Below, one piece after another: positions 39,101 to 49,070 of a DNA stretch of 64,000 bases; within the stretch, counting starts at the first letter, position 1; every line of letters starts with the position of its first letter. Below the pieces are notes generated by a model that did not search any database, had not been told where the DNA came from, and saw nothing but the letters and a program-made list of their open reading frames with translations. The position numbers were made by a program, and so were the translations under genes. Source of the stretch: Dreissena polymorpha (lineage: Eukaryota > Mollusca > Bivalvia > Myida > Dreissenidae); NCBI RefSeq assembly GCF_020536995.1, contig NC_068356.1, forward strand, positions 20,622,309-20,686,308, written 5' to 3'.

Positions 39101-42100
39101 TAAATTCCATTTAAAAAGTCAGGGTTTTTTCCCACTTTTTGGGAAGATAGCCCATGGCTTTGGAATTGGGAATTTTATCGGCATTTTCATGAAATTGGGA
39201 AAATAAATTCATTAGCCTTTTTTTCCACATGAAAAGTCCACTGATTAGGGAAATACTAAATTTGATATAACTCTTTATAATCATTCAAATTAAAAGAACA
39301 AAAACATATAATACTTTGTTAGATGTAATTGAATTGAAATTGAGATAAAATATGCATTAGACTTCTTTCTAAAAAAAAAATATTTTTTATAATTGGTTTT
39401 TTTTTTTTTTTTTTTTTTGGAAATTGGGAATTTTTTGCCACATTTTGGGAAAAAATTATACTTTTTGGGACTGGGAACATAGCCAAATTTCGGCTATAAA
39501 ATCGGGGGAAAAAAAAACCTGTAAGTGTAAATTGAAATCCTTGATTAGCATGCTATGTATGCAATTGAAAAACAAGGTATTTTTTCCTTTTATTTCCTTA
39601 AAAAATGTTGTTGTAGTTGTCATGTATGCATTTTTATGGTGAGCTTTTGTAATGGCATTTTGTCCATTATGCTTCGTCATCATTGACCGGGTGAACAATA
39701 TAGGCCACATTTATTGCCTAATCTTCATGAAACTTGGTCAGAACATTTTTTCCCAATGATATCTTTTGGAGTTCAGAGTTCCCATAAAAAACATATACTT
39801 AAACAGCAACATACTTCTTTCCATTTAAACATATGACATTATGATAATTTGTTGTAAATAAACTTATTGGATTTCATAATTTAACTTTACCTGTAATTAT
39901 ATGTCAGCACGAGCATATTACATATTTACTTGCTTGAATTATTGTTCGAGTTTTTAACTAAATAAATGTTTTAATCAATTATATTTACATACTTTAGATG
40001 CAAATTGTCATAAAATTACATTATATTTCATCATACATGTTCAAATAATTCACACAGTATTACAATTAATTGTTCGCTTATCGTGTAAGACCATGTTAAA
40101 ATGTTTATTCCAGCACAATATTTAATATAGCAATGAAACATTTTTTTTGCAGGGACAGACTAGATTAAACCAGCTGGGTCTGATGTTGTCATATTCCTCA
40201 GGGACTTCACTCAAGCAAGAAATCAAAGCAATGACAGAGCAACGAATCGCTGGCAACCTAAAACAAAATCCATTGATAAAGGTTAATGGTAAGAATAAAG
40301 CAAGTTTCCGCAGAAGCTTTCTTCTCTTTCATGTGTTTTGACCACATAATAAAGTGTCACACATTGGAAATTAAAAATTTAAGGCCTAACATATTTTTCA
40401 CCAAAAGATGACTGACAAACATGTGATAGTACTACAAATACTGGGTTTATCATTCCCCTACCAGTTCCCTGGACTGACAAACATGTCATTTTTGTGATAG
40501 TACTACCCTGTTTATCAGTTCACATGAGACTTATAACAAAATACATGTATATGATTTCTTTCAAATTGAAAAGTATTGTTGGCACATTTTTGTAGACATG
40601 AGATTAAATCATTCTGAGTAGTGTTTAGAAAAATGACTGATGTTATTTATTTTAGGCAAACTGCATAAATATATCATTGTCAGACTTACTATTTGATCTA
40701 TGTATGCATGCAAACGATATAATATGGACTCTTTCAGTGATTTAAGGGAATTTTAGAAATACCATCTATTTGCCCATTTAACAGCACTAATAGCAGTCAC
40801 TGGTGACTTTGGGTTTTATTTAATAATGTCACCTTTGTTATTATCTTCTGCCTAAGGCAGAGGGATATATTATTGGCCCCTGTCCGTCTGTCCGTCCGTC
40901 AGTCTGTTTCAAAACTTTGTAGGGAGATATCTCAGAGACTATATAATAAGATATCAGCATAAAACTTCATGGGTGTAAAGATATCAATGAGGAGAAGTGT
41001 CATGCAAAAGTACAATAACCCTACAGTTTCTTTATTTTAATAAAGAGTTATTGCCCGTTGTTGTTTTTTGTATGATGTTACTTTTCAGGGCTATATATCA
41101 GAAACCATGCAACACTTCAACATGAAACTTCATGGGTTGATTGATCATATTAATGAGAAGTACCATGCATAAGAACTATAACCCTTCACTTTCTCAAATA
41201 CGATTTATTTCCTTTTGTTGTTTTTGTATGATTGAACTTTTCAGGGCTTTATCTCAGATACGAAACAACATTTCAACATAAAACTTCATGGGTGTGTTAA
41301 GAACAATGGGAAGAAGTTCCATGCACAAGAACCCAACCCAACCCTTTCTTAACTAAGAGTTACTCCCCTTTGTTATTTTTGTATGACATAACTTTTCAAA
41401 TGTATATCTCAGATACGCTACAAGGTTTCAACATTTAACGTCATGGGTGTATAGATATCAATGAGGAGAATTGCAATTCATAAAAACTATTACCCTACAC
41501 CTTATTATGTTTAGCTCACTTGAGCACAACATGCCTTATGGTGAGCTTTTGTGATCACCTTTTCTCCGTTGTTCGTTGTCAACATTTGCCTGGTTAACAC
41601 TCAAGAGGCAACATTTATTTTCCAATCTTTAAAATTGTTCCAGTTGGTTAAAAAACATGGCGGCCAGGGGGTGGGTCATTTTTATACGCCCGTTTTTAAA
41701 AACGGGACGTATTATAGTTTCACCTTTGGCGGGTGGGCAGCGTCCACAGTAGTGTCCGCTCTCTAATTAAAATAGTTTTTATCCGATCTTCACCAAACTT
41801 GGTCAGAAGTTGTATCTAGACAATATCTAGGTCAAGTTCGAATATGGGTCATGCCGGGTCAAAAACTAGGTCACTGGATCACTTAGTGCATTTCAACCAT
41901 TTAGCATGGTGTCCGCTCTCTAATTGAAGTAGTTTTCATCCGATCTTCACCAAACTTGGTCAGAAGTTGTATCTGGACAATATCTTGGTCAGGTTCGAAT
42001 ATGGGTCATGCTGGGTCAAAAACTAGGTCACGGGGTAACTTAGTGCATGTCAAGCATTTAGCATGGTGTCCGCTCTCTAATAGAAGTAGTTTTTAACCGA

Positions 42101-45100
42101 TACTCGCCAAACTCGGTCAGAAGTTGTATATAGACAATATTAAGGTCAAGTTAGAATATGGGTCATGCCGGGTCAAAAACCAGGTCACAGGGTCACTTAA
42201 ATCATTTCAAGCATTTAGCATGGTGGCCGCTCTCTAATTGAAGTAGTTTTCATCTGATCTTCACCAAATTTGGCCAAAAGTTGTGTCTAGACAATATCAC
42301 ATGTAGGTCAAGTTCAAATATGGGTCATGCCAGGTTAAAAACTTGGTCACAAGGTCACTTATTGCATTTCAAGCATTTATCATGGTGTCCACTCTATTAT
42401 TGAAGTAGTTTTCATCCGATCTTCAACAAATTTTGTCAAAAGTTGTGTCTAGACAATATCTACATGTAGGTCAAGTTCAAATATGGGTCATGCCAGGTTA
42501 AAAACTAGGTCACAAGTTCACTTATTGCATTTCAAGCATTTAGCATGGTGTCCGCTCTCTAATTGAAGTAGTTTTCATCAGATCTTCTCCAACTTTGGTC
42601 AGAAGTTGTGTCCAGATGATATGTAGGTCAAGTTCAAATATGGGTCATGGTAAAGTTATCAAGTTGTCCAAAGCCTTAAAACGAGCCTTAAAACGGGCGT
42701 ATCTTGTGACAGTTTGGCACTCTTGTTTCTTATATGGCTATAGTAAAAACTCTTTAGAACTCTAAAAGCACGTTTATAGTCCTATTTTCTGGAAACTCTG
42801 TCAGAACATTTTTTGTAATGATATCTTGGATGAGTTCAAAAATGGTTCCGGTCTGTTAAAAAACATAGCCGCCAAGGGGCGAGGCATTTTTGCTTATATT
42901 TTTCCTTATATGGCTAAAGTAAAACCTTGTTAACACTTTGTGCTCTTATTTATTGTCCAATCGTCATGAAACTTTGGCAGAATATTTGAAGAACCCAATG
43001 ATTTTTTGGATGAGTTTGAAATTGGTTTCAGTTGGTTGAAAAAATATGTACTCATTCTACTGACCATCAGAGGGGGGGGGGGTGGCATTTATCCTTATAT
43101 GGCTATATATTGCTATAGTGAAACATTGTTAAAACTCTACAGGCCACATTTTTGTTCAATCTTCATGGAACTTGGTCAGAAGATTTGTCTCAATGATTTC
43201 TTGGACAAGTTTGAAAATGGTTCCGTTTTTTAGCTCACCTGAGCACAATGTGCTCATGGTGAGCTTTTGTGATCGCCTTTTGTCCGTCGTCCGTTGTCCA
43301 TCGTGCGTTTTGCGACATCAACATTTGCCTTGTTCACTTTCTAGAGGCCACATTTATTGTCCAATCTTCCTGAAATTTGGTCAGAAGATTGGTTTCAATG
43401 ATATCTTGGATGAGTTCGAAAATGGTTACATTTGCTTGAAAAACATGGCTGCCAAGGGGCAGGGCATTTTTCCTAATATGGCTATATATGGCTATAGTTA
43501 AATCTTGTTAACACTCTAGAGGCCACATTTATTGTCTGATCTTCATGAAACTTGGTCAGGAGATTCATCCCAATAATATCTTGGAAGAGTTTGAAAATGA
43601 TACCGGTTGGTTGAAAAACATGGCCGCCAGGGGGCGAGGCATTTTTTCTTATATGGCTATAGTAAAACCTTGTTAACACTCTAGAGGCCACATTTATTTT
43701 CTGATCTTCATGAAACTTTCTCAGAAGATCTGTCCCACTGATATCTTTGATTAGTTCAAAAATGGTAACCTTTGCTTGAAAAACATGGCTGCCAAGGGGC
43801 GGGGCATTTTTCCTTATATGGCTATAGTGAAATCTTGTTAACACTATAGAGGCCACATTTATTGTCCAATCTTCATGAAACTCGGTCAGAAGATTTATCC
43901 CAATAATATCTTGGTCGTGTTCAAAAATGATGCCGATTGGTTGAAAAACATGGCCACTACAGGGGCGGGGCTATTTTCCTTATATGGCTATAGTAAAACT
44001 TTGTTAACACTCTAGAGGTCACATTTATTTTCCGATCATCATGAAACTTGGTCAGAATATTTGTCCCAATGATATCTTGGATGAGTTTGAAAATGGTTTT
44101 GGTTGCTTAAAAAACATGGCCACCAGGGGCGGGGCATTTTTCCTTAAATGGCTATATATGGCTATAGTAAAACCTTGTTAACACTCAAGAGGCCACATTT
44201 ATTTCCAATCTTCATGAAATTTGGTCAGAAGATTGGTCTCAATGATATCTTGGATGAGTTCGAAAATAATTGTGTTTGCTTGAAAAAAATGGCTTCCAAG
44301 AGGCGGGGCATTTTTCCTTATATGGCTAAAGTAAAATCTTGTTAACACTCTAGAGGCCACATTTACTGTCCGATCTTCATGAAACTAAGTCAGAAGATTC
44401 ATCCAGATAATATCTTGGATGAGTTCAAAAATGATGCTGGTTGGTTGAAAACATGGCTACCAGGGGGCAGGGCATTTTTCCTTATATTGCTATAGTAAAA
44501 CCTTGTTAACACTCTAGAGGCCACATTTATTTACCGATCTTCGTGAAACTTGGTCAGAAAAAACCTTGTTAACACTCTAGAGTCCACATTTATTGTCCAA
44601 TCTTGATGAAATATTGTCAGAAGATTTGTCTTAATGATATCTTGGATGAGTTCGAAAATGGTAACATTTGCTTGAATAACAGGGCCGCCAAGGGGCGGGG
44701 CATTTTTCCTTATATGGCTATATAAGGCTTTAGTAAAATCTTGTTAACACTCTAGAGGCCACATTTATAGTCCGATCTTCATGAAACTCGGTCAGAAGAT
44801 TCATCCCAATAATATCTTGGACGAGTTTGAAAATGATGCCGGTTGGTTGAAAAACATGGCCACCACAGGGGCGGGGCTATTTTCCTTACATGGCTATAGT
44901 AAAACCATGTTAACACTTTATAGGTCACATTTATTTTCCGATCATCATGAAACTTGGTCAGAAGATTTGTCCAAATGATATCTTGGATGAGGTCGAAAAA
45001 GGTTTTGGTTGCTTTAAAAAATGGCCACCAGGGGCGGGGCATTTTTCCTTATATGGCAATATATGGCTATAGTAAAACCTTGTTAACACTCTAGAGGCCA

Positions 45101-46798
45101 CATTTATTGTCCAATCTTCATGAAATTTGGTCAGAAGATTGGTCTCAATCATGATGATATCTTGGATGAGTTCGAAAATAATTATGTTTGCTTGAAAAAA
45201 ATGGCTTCCAAGGTGCGGGGCATTTTTCCTTATATGGCTATAGTAAAATCTTGTTAACACTCTAGAGGCCACTTTAAATGTCAGATCTTCATGAAACTTG
45301 GTCAGAAGATTCATCCTGATAATATATTGGATGAGTTCAAAAATGATGCCGGTTGGTTGAAGAACATGGTTGCCAGGGGGCGGGGCATTTTCCCTTATAT
45401 GGCTATAGTAAAACCTTGTTAACACTCTAGAGGCCACATTTATTTTCCGATCTTCGTGAAACTTGGTCGTGAGATTTGTCCCAATAATATCTTGTTATCT
45501 CAGGTGAGCGACTTTGGGCCTTTCAGGCCCTCTTGTTTAAACATGGTTGTCTTGAGGGGGGGGCGCATTTTTCTGTATATGGTTGTAGTAAAAACTTGTT
45601 AACCAGGTTTTCCGAAGGAAAAAACTGGTTATTAGATTGGCGAATGCGGGCGGGCTGGCTGGCGGGCGGGCGGAACAAGCTTGTCCGGGCCATAACTATG
45701 TCGTTCATTGTCAGATTTTAAAATCATTTGGCACATTTGTTCACCATCATTGGACGGTGTGTCGCGCAAAATAATTACGTCGATATCTCCAAGGTCAAGG
45801 TCACACTTTGAGTTCAAAGGTCAAAAATGGCCATAAATGAGCTTGTCCGAGCCATAACTATGTCGTTCATTGTCAGATTTTAAAATCATTTGGCACATTT
45901 GTTCACCATCATTGGACGGTGTGTCGCGCGAAATAATTACGTCGATATCTCCAAGGTCAAGGTCACACTTTGAGTTCAAAGGTCAAAAATGGCCATAAAT
46001 GTCCCTTGAGATATAACCTTCATATTTGGTATGCATGTGTATATGGACAACGCCTTTCCATACGCACACAAATTTTGACCGTCCGTCCGTCCGTCCGTGT
46101 GTCCGTCCGAAAACTTTAACGTTGCTCATAACTTTTGCAATATTGAAGATAGCAACTTGATATTTGCCATGCATGTGTATCTTATGAAGCTGCACATTTT
46201 TAGTGGTGAAAGGTCAAGGTCATCCTTCATGGTCAAAGGTCAACAAAAAAAATTCATGTGCATATCTCCAATGTCAAGGTCGCCACGACTAAAAATAGAT
46301 TTATTTTAAAACAAACTTACAAAGGGGGTTAATTTTCTTTGTTCATTTCAAAAGTTCAGTTTGAGTTGTCTCCCTTTATCAGATTTTTTTTCACAATGAA
46401 AACCTGGTTTTGTGACAATTTTGTCCCTTGTTTATTTCTAAAAGTAACATTAATGATTTATAGTCCAATCTTCATGAAACTTGGTCAGAACATTTATTGT
46501 AATGCTATCTTGGATATGTTCGAATAAGGTTCCGGTCTGTTGAAAAACATGTCTGTCAGGGGGCGGGGAATTGTTCCTTACAGGTCAGTTCCTTCGTATC
46601 TCAGGTGACGGACTTTGGGTCTTTCAGGACCAATTGTTTATGATTATTCTGTATATTAAGAATTATGAACCTATTCCATAAATAAAATTTCTTTGGCGGT
46701 GGATATCAATTTAACAAATTTTCTGCTTATGTATGTTTTCAGGAGATATCAATGTCAACGATCATCTCGTTGTTAAGAGAGACGAAATAAGGACTTGA
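26388..46798 (+). CDS. Candidate four-exon gene with ZAD-like zinc-binding N-terminus, 373 residues
   Basis: Exons 26388-27133, 27530-27713, 40153-40288 and 46743-46798 join with matching phases (2, 0, 1) and canonical GT/AG sites, ending in TGA 46796-46798. The start is AAGATGG, a good context. Residues Cys14, Cys17, Cys63 and Cys66 give a CxxC-45-CxxC pattern like the arthropod ZAD domain. A low-complexity linker, then a helical region, follow. Exon 2 has LSAYHRLTTIIAVNGGLDER and exon 3 RLNQLGLMLSYSSGTSLKQE. The last exon reads KVNGDINVNDHLVVKRDEIR. These resemble, from memory, animal proteins of transposon-related type (the GDN-type motif of DUF6589 proteins), but the C-terminus is short. 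It may be a truncated domesticated gene or a pseudogene. Introns of 12.4 and 6.4 kb are filled with transposons. Confidence 0.55.
27530..27713 (+). CDS. Exon 2 of candidate ZAD-like gene
   Basis: The acceptor is GATATTTCAG and the donor AGA|GTAAGT, both strong. The exon encodes VPLLLKVMLCVATPESENMK and onward to GGLDER. Confidence 0.65.
27720..28186. other. Intron sequence, nothing recognised
   Basis: AT-rich start of the 12.4-kb intron. No element ends or genes seen. Confidence 0.4.
28187..28830 (+). repeat. Chimeric mini-element: family C head with family D core
   Basis: The left end TTTTTATGCCCCCCTTCGAAG and TCGGTCGGTCCGTCC tract are family C. After AGGTCAAAGGTCAA (about 28402) the text becomes the family D core (GGGTCATGCCGGGTCAAAAA; GTCCGCTCTCTAATTCAAG) for about three units. 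No 3' hairpin is visible. Confidence 0.6.
28831..29764. other. Intron spacer, possibly the 5' UTR of the following LINE
   Basis: No protein motif. It directly precedes LINE ORF1, so part may be the LINE's untranslated head, but no 5' boundary or target duplication is visible. Confidence 0.3.
29765..32398 (+). pseudogene. LINE ORF1 (gag-like, CCHC zinc knuckle)
   Basis: From MSLHNKVSKGQSKNL at 29765 the frame passes one stop (30149-30151) and continues to a knuckle CFNCQGFGHIASRGKC near 30391-30438, which would bind RNA. A frame change near 30.86-30.9 kb moves to another frame (DGASDTTCSGPTLSDDSM), with a stop at 31056. The frame reaches SHVI at about 31297, where a TA-flanked element is inserted. 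Coding character resumes after 32241 (SYICNKIDSRFKNCRESL) and ends at about 32398. The Pro/Ser/Thr-rich middle is typical of such ORF1 proteins. Confidence 0.7.
31300..32238. mobile_element. Non-autonomous TIR element (TA target, mariner-like), about 940 bp
   Basis: Ends CTGTGAAACCATTTATTTTC and (inverted) CTGTAAAACCATTATTATTC, with TTTCGTC motifs just inside both ends. TA flanks both sides (31298-31299, 32239-32240). It interrupts LINE ORF1. No transposase is seen. Tc1/mariner is suggested by the TA only. Confidence 0.65.
32540..36008 (+). pseudogene. LINE ORF2: APE endonuclease and reverse transcriptase, interrupted
   Basis: The endonuclease starts MDSNLQIISFNVGGLTANKF and shows LCLQETKF and FTGDFNAHHPAWGS (metal and catalytic motifs). 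An in-frame TAG at 33653-33655 precedes KNTRDFWKKIHRIKGK. Reverse transcriptase motifs follow: GPDKIAYLMFKNM, PIPKPGKDKNDPNSYRPISL, FQSGFRKGRSTLDQL. After the insertion come FLDLQAAFD (motif A), TPQGSVLSPSLF (motif B) and QFADDSGTW (motif C, catalytic FADD). A further stop at 36006-36008 is followed by about 40 more coding-like codons. No RNase H is seen. Confidence 0.88.
34332..35139. mobile_element. 808-bp TIR transposon in LINE ORF2, 6-bp target duplication GGCAAT
   Basis: Terminal inverted repeats CAGTGCCCCAGATAA and TTATCTGGGGCACTG. GGCAAT at 34326-34331 and 35140-35145. Removing the element and one GGCAAT (814 bp) brings reverse transcriptase motif A back into the frame of the upstream part, which confirms the boundaries. 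No coding capacity recognised. CAGTG ends recall hAT elements, but those duplicate 8 bp. Confidence 0.75.
36141..38830. other. Probable LINE 3' UTR and spacer
   Basis: No protein motif. 36700-37000 has hairpin repeats (separate entry). 38262-38282 is a short CT repeat. The point where LINE ends and host intron resumes cannot be fixed. Confidence 0.35.
36735..37000. repeat. Tandem hairpin repeat TGCTATTTTATATAGCA
   Basis: Five or so units of about 50-60 bp each contain TGCTA-n7-TAGCA palindromes followed by AATTTCCTTAATTTT. They may be part of the LINE 3' UTR. Confidence 0.6.
38832..39000 (+). repeat. Family D core monomer, isolated
   Basis: TCCGCTCTCTAATTCAAGTAG, CTTCACCAAACTTGGTCAGA and GGTCACTTAGTGCATTT match the monomers at 41.75-42.65 kb. 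Confidence 0.6.
39127..39522. mobile_element. MITE with GATTTTATAGCCGAAATTCG end, copy 2 (inverted relative to copy 1)
   Basis: TTGGGAAGATAGCCCATGGC at the left and TTTCGGCTATAAAATCGGGG at the right mirror 19420-19802. Middle sections (GAAATTGGGAAAATAAATTC) match too. A T-run at 39399-39418 differs between the copies. Confidence 0.6.
39640..39780 (+). repeat. Family A fragment
   Basis: GGTGAGCTTTTGTAATGGCA, GGCCACATTTATTGCC and CATGAAACTTGGTCAGAACA are family A head and core text. It has no left hairpin half and no 3' end. Confidence 0.5.
40153..40288 (+). CDS. Exon 3 of candidate ZAD-like gene
   Basis: The acceptor has a long T-tract then GCAG (40149-40152) and the donor is AATG|GTAAGA. 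Phase 0 in, phase 1 out, matching both neighbours. It encodes GQTRLNQLGLMLSYSSGTSL. Confidence 0.6.
40841..41510 (+). mobile_element. Family H mini-element, 5' part
   Basis: The left hairpin CTTCTGCCTAAGGCAGAGG is followed by CTGTCCGTCTGTCCGTCCGTC and four units of about 150 bp (ATATCTCAGAGAC; CATAAAACTTCATGGGTG; AAGAACTATAACCCT). It is cut at 41510 by the outer family A element, and its right end is not found. Confidence 0.6.
41682..42727 (+). mobile_element. Family D mini-element, complete, nested
   Basis: Subterminal inverted repeats ATACGCCCGTTTT (41684-41696) and AAAACGGGCGTAT (42690-42702). The left hairpin is CCCGTTTTTAAAAACGGG. The 3' hairpin GTGACAGTTTGGCAC is followed by TCTTGTTT. 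Six tandem units of about 155-165 bp start GTCCGCTCTCTAATTGAAG. The host family A text CATTTT / TCTTATATGGCTATAG is split inside its T run. Confidence 0.8.
43229..45535 (+). mobile_element. Family A mini-element, complete, 12 or so tandem monomers, nested in another family A copy
   Basis: Left end TTTTTTAGCTCACCTGAGCA with hairpin partner GTGCTCATGGTGAGC, then CCGTCGTCCGTTGTCC. Monomers of about 165-175 bp follow. Right end TTATCTCAGGTGAGCGACTT, hairpin GGGCCTTTCAGGCCC, TCTTGTT. Flanking host text GAAAATGGTTCCG and AAACATGGTTGTCTTGAGG are adjacent parts of an older family A monomer. Confidence 0.8.
45600..46436 (+). mobile_element. Family F mini-element, complete, nested
   Basis: The left hairpin CCAGGTTTTCCGAAGG...ACTGG starts at 45603. 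Subterminal inverted repeats AACCAGGTTTTC and GAAAACCTGGTT (46398-46409). The 3' hairpin GACAA-TT-TTGTC is followed by CCTTGTTT. A GCGGGCGGGCTGGC module follows the left end, then two units of about 150 bp (TATGTCGTTCATTGTCAGAT) and a stretch resembling family C interior (46005-46280). Confidence 0.7.
46743..46798 (+). CDS. Exon 4 (terminal) of candidate ZAD-like gene
   Basis: The acceptor is TGTTTTCAG. The first two bases complete a Gly codon and the frame reads DINVNDHLVVKRDEIRT then TGA. The exon is short, so chance is possible, but phase and motif fit. Confidence 0.45.
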
Positions 46799-46799
46799 T

Positions 46800-48370
46800 T
46801 GGGCATTTTCCCAAAAGAATGGGAAAACACAAAGGTTATGGGTTATAAACAAAGGCATGTTTAAAGCCTAGCTATACCTTCTATTTATTATATGTACTCA
46901 TTCTTCTGAGCATGCAATTATCCTAACTAGGCATAAATGTTTAGCCACTGTAAAGAAAAGTATATATTAATTTTCACTATTTTTACTGTTTATGGTCTCT
47001 ATTAGATAACTGAATTGTACATATCTGGTATTACTATCTAATAAGTTATCTGCACTATTCAGGACAATCAAATCTTAATATGATATTTAAAAAAAAAGAT
47101 CAAATAATTATAATCAAGAAACAACAAGATATAATAATTTGGAGCCAGTTGTATTTCGGTTGGAGCGAGTTGACCATATTTTTGGGGTTGACCATATTTT
47201 GGGAGCGAGTTGTTCTGGGGGAGTTGGTATTGGGTCCAGTTATCTGGCAACCGCTACATGCATTCAATGCCATGACTTACACAATTGTGTTACTATTTTC
47301 ACAAAAATTTTGGTTATTCAATCTATTTATTTAATAGCTGCGTAGAACAATCTAATATTAAAACATAAATTACTAGTTTGGGTTTAAATAAATAAACTAC
47401 AAGTACCATTCAATGTTATTTAGTTATTAATAAACTCCATTGTCGTAAAACACCCAATAATGAACATGTCAATATATGCATAGCCTCTTGATGTACCTGC
47501 TAACAAATAAAGATGTCAATTATGAGAAAAGTAAAAAGATACTTAAAGGTTTTTGTTTAAATGATAAGTACTCCCTTGGCTGATGATACATTATATTAAT
47601 TTTCGCACATACTGATTTGGTCAACTTGGCTTTTAGTTTCGGTATCTGTCTCTAAAGGAGAGATCGAGTATTTAAGCATTGTGTGCTGTATATGCATATA
47701 CAAAAGAAACAAAAACGAATCATTTGTGATTTGATCAGTCATTCTATATTTTATCCTAATTTAACAAAATGCGTATGCACTATTGAGATTATCAATGAAA
47801 CATATTTTACCTACTTCTTCCTTGTTTGACAATACTGGTTCCGCCATTTTGTTGTTGTTGTTGTTTACCTTAGCATGTCGCTTATGTGAGTGGATGTACA
47901 AGATGGTAACATGTTTTTTTGGAACTTACATGCAGAAATGCATCAGAAGATAGTTAATATACTGCATTTCTCAATTATATTTACTAAAACTTGATTATAT
48001 TACTAATTTAAGACACGTATCAAACATCAATCTGTGAAAAGAACTCTTTAATTCTTACATTGATATTACAACATGACATGGGAATTCTTACATTTGTGGA
48101 TACATGATCATTTTTCCTATGTTTACATTAACAATAATGTTATGGGACAGTAAAATATATTTTCTAACTGCATGCATTGTGCCTACACTAATCAGTATCA
48201 AAATCCATCCACATACATGGACATAACAATTACAAATTGGCTATTATAATACTATGTGACAATATATCCACGTGCACATTAGAATTTTTGTCTTACGATT
48301 TGTCTTTTATCCAACCAACTTTTCTAGTCTTATCACAATTAAGGATCACATTTACATTTAATATGATATT
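46800..48370. other. Unrecognised spacer after the candidate gene
   Basis: It holds a MITE-like scrap (TTTTCCCAAAAGAATGGGAAAA at 46806) but no gene. AT-rich. Confidence 0.35.
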
Positions 48371-48371
48371 A

Positions 48372-48950
48372 TTAGCTCGGCTGTTTTCGGAGAAAACCCG
48401 AGGTATTGTCATAGCCAACTCGTCGTCAGCCGTCCGCCGTAGGCGTCGTGCTAAAACCTTAACATTGGCTCTAAAACCAAAGTGCTTCCACCTACAACTT
48501 TGAAACTTCATATGTAGATGCATCCTGATGAGTTCTACACGCCACACCCATTATTGGGTCACTAGGTCAAAGGTCAAGGTCACTGTGACCTCTAATATAA
48601 AACTTTAACATAGGCTCTAAAGTCAAAGTGCTTCCACCTACAACTTTGAAACTTCATATGTAGATGCGCCTTGATGAGTTTACACGCCACGTCCATTTTT
48701 GGGTCACAAGGTCAAAGGTCAAGGTCACTGTGACCTCTAATATAAAACTTTAACATAGGCTATAAAATCAAAGTGCTTCCACCTACAACTTTGAAACTTA
48801 ATATGCAGATGCACCTTGATGAGTTCTACACGCCACACCCATTTTTGGGTCACTAGGTCAAAGGTCAAGGTCACTGTGACCTCTAAAAAAATAATATTTC
48901 TGACAAGCTTTCGCAGCCCAGCGTGGCACCCGTTATGTGGTGCTCTTGTT
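48372..48950 (+). mobile_element. Family B mini-element, copy 3, three core units, complete
   Basis: Left TTAGCTCGGCTGTTTTCGGA; right CTTTCGCAGCCCAGCG, hairpin GGCACCCGTTATGTGGTGC, TCTTGTT. Each unit ends with AGGTCAAAGGTCAAGGTCAC followed by TGTGACCT. Confidence 0.78.
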
Positions 48951-49070
48951 TATTCCTCAGAAATGTATTTGTGTATAAATGTAGTAATAGTGATATTTAT
49001 ATTTAAACTGCTTTTCAAGTACAAAATTGAAACATGTAATAGGCAAACAAAACTTGTTTTTGTACCCATT

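Larger units (their letters stand above)
41511..46639 (+). mobile_element. Outer family A mini-element carrying three inserted mini-elements
   Basis: Left end TTTAGCTCACTTGAGCACAA; right end ATCTCAGGTGACGGACTTTG, GGTCTTTCAGGACC at 46599-46633. Family A core text resumes on each side of inserts D (41682-42727), inner A (43229-45535) and F (45600-46436). All of it lies in intron 3 of the candidate ZAD-like gene. Confidence 0.65.

Noticed and set aside
44958-45437. 159-codon minus-strand frame starting MASRVLTRFYYSHIR as a gene
   Set aside because: It is made only of family A monomers and recurs wherever the satellite occurs; no independent coding support.
43251-45530. CRISPR-like regular spacing of repeats
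   Set aside because: The whole 168-bp unit is conserved, not just a short repeat between unique spacers, and the genome is animal.
48293-48547. 84-codon minus-strand frame similar to one at 25807-26100
   Set aside because: Both are antisense readings of family B elements; the similarity is repeat homology.
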